Positions 34,503 through 42,962 of a stretch of 42,962 bases of DNA are shown here, in pieces. Source of the DNA: Gammaproteobacteria bacterium (GTDB taxonomy: Bacteria; Pseudomonadota; Gammaproteobacteria; GCA-001735895); the NCBI GenBank assembly GCA_024225395.1, contig JAAEMR010000128.1, forward strand, positions 1-42,962, in the 5' to 3' direction. How positions within the stretch are numbered: position 1 is the stretch's first letter; each line of letters opens with the position of its first letter. The position numbers and the translations under genes were made by a program. The notes below the pieces were generated by a model. The model did not search any database, was not told the origin of the DNA, and was given only the letters and a program-made list of their open reading frames with translations.

Positions 34503-34575
34503 GTTACTTATTTTAGCCAACAAGGCTTGTGTTCTGCCAGTGATTTATGCCTTTGAATTGAGCTGAATGATGAGT

Positions 34576-35685
34576 TCAATTGGGGTTTTCCCGTAACAGG
34601 TTAATTTTTAAGTGCTGTTTATTGCTCCATTCAATTTTATTCATCATTGACTCGCTAATATATATTTCCTGTTGATCAGAGATGGCGAGAAAATCTTCAA
34701 TTTCAAGTTTATTAGCCATTTTTTTCAGATCAGTGATTTTTGTGAGCATGAGCGTGGTAGCAGCAATATCGGCAATCACCGGGTCTTTATGCAGCAGGGT
34801 AATCGCGCTGATATTGAGTGATGGTTCGCCAGTCAAAGGGTTAATGATGTGATGCCGCTTTATATTGTTTTTATCCACATAAAACCGGCGATAATTTCCC
34901 GAGGTGAATATGCTGACAGATTCTGAAGTTGATATTTTTCCAATTACTTTCTCACTTTTATCATCAGCCGGGAAAGGGTTTTCTATCGCGATACGCCAGT
35001 CTTTACCCTGCTTTTGACCCCGGGCAAAGATATCTCCACCGGCATTGATAATGTAATTATTGATCTGATACTGCTGAATCAACTGGCTAATCTGTTTAAT
35101 GGCAAGACCTTTGGCGATAGCGCCGAAGTCCAGTTGTAAATTTGGGTTCAGTGTTATTGCATGATTATCTTTAATGATTAAATCATGCATGCCCGGAATA
35201 TCCTGTTTAATTTTTTCTATTAAGTTCAGGTTTGGAGAGGATTTCTGGTGAAAACCCCAGGCCTCAATCAGTTTGCCCATGGCGGGATTGAATAGCCCGT
35301 TGCTCAAGGCATAGTATTTCTTTGAGTCGTGTATCAATAATTGCAGTGTTTCGGGTAGCTTGATGCCCTGTTGTGGATGGACTGCCGATTGAGTGATGAG
35401 CGCCTGATTGAACTGATTTAATGTGCCGTCCTGCCAGCCATGCCATTCGACATGGCGTTTTTTCAGTAGTGTTTCTATTTCGTCGAATAGCTTTAGCGCT
35501 TTACGCTGGTCGTTTGTGACCAGAGTAATGTCGATGATAGTTCCAAACTGCAAAAAGCGTTGCTGGAATAGTTGTTGAGACTGACAACCACTCAGTAACA
35601 CCAGAGTCAGAAAGGCAAAGGCTATAGGGTGAAAATGTTTAATTACGATTTTCCAGCCTGCTCTGAATGCTTTCAAATAGGTCAT
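34576..35685 (-). CDS. apbE: ApbE-like FAD:protein FMN transferase (lipoprotein)
   Basis: A 369-residue protein with a lipoprotein signal: hydrophobic core at about 20-31 and lipobox LSGC with Cys34. The ApbE domain shows LDFGAIAKGLAIKQI, YIINAGGDIFARG, HHIINPLTGEPS and DPVIADIAATTLM. It transfers FMN from FAD onto Thr in target flavoproteins such as Nqr/Rnf or other electron-transfer subunits. It overlaps the end of gshB by 47 bases, and no shorter ATG start keeps the full signal peptide. The flavoprotein target is not in the window. The insertion between tonB and gshB is unlike Pseudomonas. Confidence 0.9.
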   Translation of the reverse strand: MTYLKAFRAGWKIVIKHFHPIAFAFLTLVLLSGCQSQQLFQQRFLQFGTIIDITLVTNDQRKALKLFDEIETLLKKRHVEWHGWQDGTLNQFNQALITQSAVHPQQGIKLPETLQLLIHDSKKYYALSNGLFNPAMGKLIEAWGFHQKSSPNLNLIEKIKQDIPGMHDLIIKDNHAITLNPNLQLDFGAIAKGLAIKQISQLIQQYQINNYIINAGGDIFARGQKQGKDWRIAIENPFPADDKSEKVIGKISTSESVSIFTSGNYRRFYVDKNNIKRHHIINPLTGEPSLNISAITLLHKDPVIADIAATTLMLTKITDLKKMANKLEIEDFLAISDQQEIYISESMMNKIEWSNKQHLKINLLRENPN

Positions 35686-36598
35686 AACTGATATTTAAGG
35701 AAAACTGACTGTCCAGTTCTCTAATGCAGGTAGGGCTGGTCACGTTTATTTCGGTTAAGTAATCACCAATGACGTCAATCCCGACAAATATCAGCCCTTT
35801 TTCACGTAGCACCGGTGCAATTTGTTCGCATATCCAGAAATCACGTTCTGACAGGGGCTGGCCTCTTGAGCTGGCACCGGCCGCCAGGTTTCCCCTGTTT
35901 TCGCCTTCAGCAGGAATACGTGCAAGCGAGTAGGGTACGGGCTTTCCATCTATTAGCAGGATGCGTTTGTCGCCTTCTAATATTTCCGGAATGAACTTTT
36001 GTACCATGGTCTGGCATTTGCCGTATTGAGTGACCGCTTCAATAATGGCATTGGTGTTGGGGTCACCCTGACGGATACGGAAAATAGATTTCCCTCCCAT
36101 TCCATCCAGTGGTTTGATAATGATGTCTTCATGCGTTTGCAGAAATTGATTTAATAATTCAGCTTTCCTGGAGACCCTGGTGGGCGTGCAGCATTGCGGA
36201 AATTCACGGGTGAATAGCTTTTCATTGCAGTCACGCAGGCTCTGAGGTCTGTTAACGACCAGGGTTCCCTGTTGTTCTGCCTGTTCCAGAAAATAGGTTG
36301 CATAAATGTATTCGAGGTCGAACGGGGGGTCCTTGCGCATCAGAATGACATCCAGGTCGGCGAGCTGGATAGTTTCAGTGTGTTGCAGTTGAAAGTAGTC
36401 AGTTGGCTGATCAATGAGAGTTAACTGCTGAGCAACAGCAAGGCTTATACCTGACTCCATGTAAAGGTCCGGTAACTGCATATAGTAAATTTGCCAGCCA
36501 CGTGACTGTGCCTCCAGTAACATTGCAAAGCTGCTGTCCTTGTAGGTTTTAATGCTTTCAATAGCATCCATGACGATGCCAAGTTTGTAAGTTTTCAT
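35639..36598 (-). CDS. gshB: Glutathione synthetase
   Basis: A 319-residue ATP-grasp enzyme adding glycine to gamma-glutamylcysteine. Landmarks are LGIVMDAIESIKTYKDSSF, the VILMRKDPPFDLEYIYATY block, IIKPLDGMGGKSIFRI (ATP-binding glycine loop), RILLIDGKPVPYSLARIP and FVGIDVIGDYLTEINVTSP. The length is typical. It starts a leftward cluster and is divergent from pilG across a 436-base gap, as in P. aeruginosa. Confidence 0.97.
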   Translation of the reverse strand: MKTYKLGIVMDAIESIKTYKDSSFAMLLEAQSRGWQIYYMQLPDLYMESGISLAVAQQLTLIDQPTDYFQLQHTETIQLADLDVILMRKDPPFDLEYIYATYFLEQAEQQGTLVVNRPQSLRDCNEKLFTREFPQCCTPTRVSRKAELLNQFLQTHEDIIIKPLDGMGGKSIFRIRQGDPNTNAIIEAVTQYGKCQTMVQKFIPEILEGDKRILLIDGKPVPYSLARIPAEGENRGNLAAGASSRGQPLSERDFWICEQIAPVLREKGLIFVGIDVIGDYLTEINVTSPTCIRELDSQFSLNISYDLFESIQSRLENRN

Positions 36599-37034
36599 GT
36601 TAATAAAGATACTTCAAATTGTATGGCTGCAGGCAGTATGGCCTGGTTCAGGCCGCAGAAAACAGTGACCCGTAGAAAGTTTATTATAAAAAATGGCACA
36701 TGGCGTAAAGTCTCCTATACTTAACTCAGAGTTATTGAGTTGCATGGGGTGATGAGTAGTTTTGTGCCCTGCCTTTTTCATTAAATGTGAGTTTACCGTA
36801 CGACAACTAGAGACAGTTAATTGAGTTTTTGGGATGATTTCATATGTTATTCAATTTCCGTCAATAGTTTACTGTTTTTAGTGGTCGATTAAAAATTTAT
36901 TAAATGATACGCCCAACTTAATAAATTACTTTACTTTTTTTTATTAAATGACTGGTTTAGAACAAAAAAATGTCTATAATTATTTTTAACAAGCTGACCA
37001 ATAAGATCAGTCTTTACTCAATCACGGGGGAAAT
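36599..37034. other. 436-base divergent intergenic region (gshB / pilG)
   Basis: No gene was recognised. The region is AT-rich, especially 36880-36990, and should carry both gshB and pil-chp promoters. A TATAAT element lies at 36975-36980, and a G-rich ribosome binding site (ACGGGGG) at 37024-37030 precedes the GTG start of pilG. Confidence 0.7.
36975..36980 (+). promoter_or_regulatory. Candidate -10 of the pil-chp operon
   Basis: A perfect TATAAT, preceded by TGTC, lies 54 bases before the pilG start. The -35 region is weak (CTGGTT at 17-base spacing). It is the best sigma70-type match in the gap. Confidence 0.4.
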
Positions 37035-37454
37035 GTGAGCGACGAATCCCAACAATCTGGTAGTCAACAAGCGCCATTACAACTTAATGTGAAAGTGATG
37101 GTGATAGACGACAGTAAGACTATTAGACGAAGTGCTGAAACTTTATTGAAAAAAGTCGGTTGTGAAGTAGTCACTGCTACCGATGGTTTTGAAGCGCTGG
37201 CTAAAATTACTGAACACCATCCGGATATTATCTTTGTAGATATCATGATGCCTCGACTGGATGGCTATCAAACTTGTGCATTAATAAAAAATAATCAAAC
37301 CTTTAAGTCTACTCCCGTCATCATGTTATCGAGTAAGGATAGTATTTTTGACCGGGCCAGGGGGCGCATTGTTGGCTCTGAAGAGTATTTGACCAAGCCT
37401 TTTTCCAAAGAAGACCTGATCGGTGCAATAAATGCACATGTGAGCAACACATGA
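37035..37454 (+). CDS. pilG: PilG, CheY-like response regulator of twitching
   Basis: A 139-residue single receiver domain. VMVIDDSKTIRRSAETLLKK starts the fold, with Asp pair at 25-26, and the phospho-acceptor is Asp69 in FVDIMMPRLDGYQTC; a Lys in YLTKPFSKEDL completes the site. Close similarity to P. aeruginosa PilG is visible along its length. PilG promotes pilus extension under control of ChpA. The start is GTG at 37035, since the neighbouring ATG at 37033 is out of frame. Confidence 0.96.
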   Translation: MSDESQQSGSQQAPLQLNVKVMVIDDSKTIRRSAETLLKKVGCEVVTATDGFEALAKITEHHPDIIFVDIMMPRLDGYQTCALIKNNQTFKSTPVIMLSSKDSIFDRARGRIVGSEEYLTKPFSKEDLIGAINAHVSNT

Positions 37455-37487
37455 TCTGCTCTATAACAACACTTTAAATTAACTATT

Positions 37488-37850
37488 ATGACTCATATTT
37501 TAATTGTTGATGATTCCCCGACTGAAGTTCACGTTTTTAAAACTATTCTGGAGAGAAACCAGATCGAAGTTTCAGTGGCCACCAACGGTGATGACGGCAT
37601 CGCCAAAGCTATTGAAATACTGCCGGACTGCATACTGATGGATGTTGTTATGCCGGGTAAAAATGGATTTCAGGCGACCAGAGACTTAAGTCGTAACGCA
37701 GCCACGGCCAACATACCGGTCATTATTATCACCACTAAAGATCAGGAAACAGACAAGATCTGGGGTATGCGGCAGGGTGCTAAAGATTATATCGTTAAAC
37801 CTGCAAATGAAGCCGAATTATTAGAGCGAATAAACAAGGTGCTTGGCTAG
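37488..37850 (+). CDS. pilH: PilH, CheY-like response regulator of twitching
   Basis: A 120-residue receiver domain, with ILIVDDSPTEVHVFK near the start, Asp52 in MDVVMPGKNGFQATR as phospho-acceptor, and KDYIVKPANEAELL holding the conserved Lys. Length and position match P. aeruginosa PilH (121 residues). PilH opposes PilG, favouring retraction or acting as a phosphate sink. It is 33 bases from pilG. Confidence 0.96.
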   Translation: MTHILIVDDSPTEVHVFKTILERNQIEVSVATNGDDGIAKAIEILPDCILMDVVMPGKNGFQATRDLSRNAATANIPVIIITTKDQETDKIWGMRQGAKDYIVKPANEAELLERINKVLG

Positions 37851-37854
37851 TGTT

Positions 37855-38388
37855 ATGAGTGCCAATTCGCCATTTGCAATACTTCAGGATTTTGAATCTC
37901 GTTGCAGAGCTAATGCAGCGGGTCTGCCTACAGGTGAAGTTGTTGAGGATGACTGGATTGGAATAGGTTTTGGTCTATGCGGCCAGCGACTGGTGGCTAA
38001 AATGTCAGATGTGACAGAGATTTTGCCTCCCCCGGATACCATAAGAGTGCCCGGAGTACTGTCATGGGTGACCGGGCTGGCTAATGTTCGTGGAACATTA
38101 TTACCCATTTTGGATATGGGTGCTTATTTGAATGGTGAATTTACCCAGCCTGGAAAGGAATGCCGGGTTTTAATTATAAATAAAAACAATGTGATAGCTG
38201 GACTGCTGGTGGAAGAGGTATTTGGTATGCGCCGATTCAAACCAGAATTAAAAGAAGAGTCCAGTATTTCGGGAGTGGATGAACTTAATCCATATTTAGA
38301 AGGGGGATTTAGTGATACACAGTTTAAATGGAATATTTTCGACGTTGAAAAACTGGTTAGCCATGAAAAGTTTCTCAGGGTAGTTTGA
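37855..38388 (+). CDS. pilI: PilI, CheW-like coupling protein
   Basis: A 177-residue CheW-domain protein. Landmarks are GIGFGLCGQRLVAKMSDVTEI, VPGVLSWVTGLANVRGTLLPI and LVEEVFGMRRFKPE. It should link the receptor PilJ to the kinase ChpA. I place the start at ATG 37855, 4 bases after the pilH stop, rather than at the in-frame TTG 37843. Confidence 0.95.
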   Translation: MSANSPFAILQDFESRCRANAAGLPTGEVVEDDWIGIGFGLCGQRLVAKMSDVTEILPPPDTIRVPGVLSWVTGLANVRGTLLPILDMGAYLNGEFTQPGKECRVLIINKNNVIAGLLVEEVFGMRRFKPELKEESSISGVDELNPYLEGGFSDTQFKWNIFDVEKLVSHEKFLRVV

Positions 38389-38424
38389 GTTTACTGATGA
38401 TCAGTTTTTATTACAGAGGGTGTT

Positions 38425-40572
38425 ATGCCGTTATTCAAAAAAATTAAAAATAGTTTTAGCCGTAACAAACCGAAAGCTGGTGGAGGCAGGATTGCGACTA
38501 AAGGGAATAAGTTTCTGCTGATAACATCTGCAGGAATAGTATTGTCAATATTGGTCATGATATCACTGTTCAGTTATGAGAATACACAGGCCCGGTATGG
38601 CCAGGCTTATGCTTCGATAGTTAATGAGCAGCAGGTCGTATCTCAGCAGATAGCGACTTATGCGCTGGAATCTTCAATTGGTAATTCTGCCGCTTTTGTA
38701 CAATTAAAACGCTATCAGGCTCGTTTTGTTAACACGTTGAATCACTTACGCGCTGGTGATCCCGAGCAGCAGTTACCCGCTATACCTGAAGAACTTCAGG
38801 GTGACCTTGAAAATGTTGATGCTGCCTGGCTGGATTATGATGAAAGCATTACCGTGATTCTGGAAGCAAGAGAGTCGATAGAAACGGTGAGTGAGTTTGT
38901 AATGCTGATCAATGAATCGATTCCGGAACTGATCGTGTTATCGGATGATGTGGTCAAAATTCTGGTTAAAACAAAAGCTGAACGGAAAGATATCGCGACA
39001 GCTTCCAGGCAGTTAGCATTAATACAGAGTGTGCAGAATAGCTTAAATCAGATTATGTCCGGTGGAGACGTGGTAATGTCCGCCGCTGATCAGTTTGGCA
39101 GGGAAACAGCGCTTATCGAAATTATGCTGATTGCCATGCTTGAGGGTAATCAGAGCCTGGGCATTAACCAGCTGTCGGGTGATGAGGTGGTGGGTAAACT
39201 ATTGCAGTTTGCAGATCTATTTTCAGTGGTTAAAAAGAATGTAAATCAGATCCTCGAAAGTTCACCTCAGCTGTTCGAGGTAAGAGACGCGGCAAGCCAG
39301 ATTCAGGAAATTAGCCCCACAATTCTATCGGCAGCCCGTGATTTTGAAAATAGTATTGCCCTATACGATGATCGTCTTCAGCTATTTACTCTGATGGCGT
39401 ATTTAGCCGGGCTTTTAGCTGTTGTGTTACTCAGTCTTCTCGGCATTAAACTGTTTAGAGATTCAGCCCTGCGATTGCAGGAATCACAAAATCAGAATGA
39501 TAAAAATCAGCGTGCTATTTTACGTTTGCTCGATGAAATGGCTAACCTTGCAGATGGTGATCTTACTTCTCACACCACGGTAACAGAAGATATTACCGGT
39601 GCTATTGCGGATTCGGTGAATTACTCGATTGATGCATTGCGTGACCTGGTTGGTACCATTAATGATACGGCCGTACAGGTAACATCTTCGGTAAAAAATA
39701 CCCAGTCAACCACCATGGATCTCGCTACATCAAGTGATAAACAGGCACGTGAAATAGCCTTGGCAAGTGCGGCAATCACCAATATCTCAGAAAGTATGAG
39801 TGACGTGTCCAGGAGTGCTTCTGAATCAGCTGATGTTGCCAGAAATTCTGTGAATATTGCCCATCGAGGCGGCGAGACGGTACGCAAAACGATTTCAGGT
39901 ATGGAATCGATTCGAGAGCAGATTCAGGAAACTTCAAAACGAATAAAAAGACTGGGTGAAAGCTCCCAGGAAATTGGTGATATCGTAAATCTAATCACAG
40001 AAATCTCAGATCAGACCAATATTCTGGCATTAAATGCTGCAATTCAGGCAGCGATGGCCGGAGAAGCAGGTAGAGGATTTGCGGTGGTTGCTGACGAAGT
40101 ACAGCGACTGGCTGAAAGAACGGGTGATGCGACCAGGCAAATTGAAGCACTTGTTAAAACCATTCAGGCAGACACAAACGAAGCGATTACTTCTATGGAG
40201 CAGAGTACTTCTAATGTGGTTGAAGGAGCGACTCTGGCAGAAAATGCGGGTAGTGCACTGGAGAAAATAGAAAAAGTTTCTACTAACCTTGCACAACGTA
40301 TTCTACAAATTTCTGACTCTACTAAAACACATGCTAAAGAAAGTGTTGGAATAACAGAAAGCATGAATGGCATACAGAAAATTACGATTCAGACATCTGA
40401 AGGTTCAACCGAGGCATCTGAGGCTATTGGTGACCTCTCTCGAATGGTTAAAGCGCTGCACTCATCAGTAGCCGGATTTAAATTGCCCAATGTTCAATTT
40501 TCTCAAAGTACCATCATGCAACCTGCTGATGATCTAGCTGAAATTGAAATTGTAACTTCCCAGAGTAAATAA
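38425..40572 (+). CDS. pilJ: PilJ, methyl-accepting chemotaxis-like receptor
   Basis: A 715-residue receptor of the pil-chp system. Transmembrane helices lie at about 30-50 and 320-342, enclosing a periplasmic domain of about 270 residues (PilJ type). A HAMP-like region follows ([17 protein letters not shown]), then a signalling coiled coil. The hairpin tip is at about 527-552 ([20 protein letters not shown]). The tip has Gln and Met-Ala variations typical of PilJ rather than of classical receptors. PilJ senses pilus or surface signals and controls ChpA. Confidence 0.95.
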   Translation: MPLFKKIKNSFSRNKPKAGGGRIATKGNKFLLITSAGIVLSILVMISLFSYENTQARYGQAYASIVNEQQVVSQQIATYALESSIGNSAAFVQLKRYQARFVNTLNHLRAGDPEQQLPAIPEELQGDLENVDAAWLDYDESITVILEARESIETVSEFVMLINESIPELIVLSDDVVKILVKTKAERKDIATASRQLALIQSVQNSLNQIMSGGDVVMSAADQFGRETALIEIMLIAMLEGNQSLGINQLSGDEVVGKLLQFADLFSVVKKNVNQILESSPQLFEVRDAASQIQEISPTILSAARDFENSIALYDDRLQLFTLMAYLAGLLAVVLLSLLGIKLFRDSALRLQESQNQNDKNQRAILRLLDEMANLADGDLTSHTTVTEDITGAIADSVNYSIDALRDLVGTINDTAVQVTSSVKNTQSTTMDLATSSDKQAREIALASAAITNISESMSDVSRSASESADVARNSVNIAHRGGETVRKTISGMESIREQIQETSKRIKRLGESSQEIGDIVNLITEISDQTNILALNAAIQAAMAGEAGRGFAVVADEVQRLAERTGDATRQIEALVKTIQADTNEAITSMEQSTSNVVEGATLAENAGSALEKIEKVSTNLAQRILQISDSTKTHAKESVGITESMNGIQKITIQTSEGSTEASEAIGDLSRMVKALHSSVAGFKLPNVQFSQSTIMQPADDLAEIEIVTSQSK

Positions 40573-40584
40573 TAAAGGTTATTC

Positions 40585-42962
<2,378 letters not shown>

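Overview
The window looks like a chromosomal segment of a moderately AT-rich gammaproteobacterium outside the Enterobacterales. The main evidence is gene order from about 16.9 kb to the right edge: DUF4426, yggU, yggT, proC, yggS, pilT, pilU, then pyrC', pyrB, pyrR, ruvX, algH, tonB, gshB, and pilG-H-I-J-chpA. This matches, from memory, the pilT/U to pil-chp region of Pseudomonas aeruginosa (roughly PA0388 to PA0413), with several insertions and losses. The species cannot be named from the sequence alone.

Region 1 (1 to 7.0 kb) is an accessory, defence-like island. It opens with a decayed HEPN-like gene. Next comes a tightly linked set: a class I methyltransferase overlapping a 1092-residue PLD-nuclease/SF2-helicase/DUF3427 protein, then an HNH endonuclease. 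The helicase carries a UmuD/LexA-like (S24) module near its C-terminus, with a Cys-Gly pair and a GDSM serine but an arginine where the catalytic lysine is expected. A second cassette follows: an AbiE-like pair (winged-helix protein plus nucleotidyltransferase) with a palindromic operator candidate in front. It is bracketed by two direct, about 89 % identical remnants of the end of an HTH gene.

Region 2 (7.0 to 16.8 kb) is a mosaic of conserved single genes: DUF502, rhomboid protease, methyltransferase, DnaT-like small protein, RidA, DEDDh exonuclease, a polymerase-X N-terminal-like HhH protein with no polymerase domain, a membrane-embedded spermidine-synthase-like protein, an apparently exported isoaspartyl methyltransferase, OxyR and a TerB-like protein.

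Region 3 (16.9 to 24.5 kb) holds the proC/yggS cluster facing leftward and the type IV pilus retraction ATPases facing rightward: PilT, PilU and an extra PilU-like paralogue. An EamA transporter follows.

Region 4 (24.8 to 36.6 kb) has a class V aminotransferase, then a long run of leftward genes. The pyrR-pyrB-pyrC' operon encodes a regulator, aspartate transcarbamoylase and a dihydroorotase-like partner that has lost its metal ligands. MATE, DUF1330, thioredoxin/TPR, RuvX, AlgH, TonB, ApbE and GshB genes lie further right in the same orientation.

Region 5 (36.6 kb to the end) is the pil-chp chemosensory operon controlling twitching motility: pilG, pilH, pilI, pilJ and the first 792 codons of chpA, which runs off the window. 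pilK is absent between pilJ and chpA. The visible part of chpA ends in an acidic linker containing 13 perfect GAACCA hexanucleotide repeats. No rRNA, tRNA, CRISPR array or intact insertion sequence was recognised.
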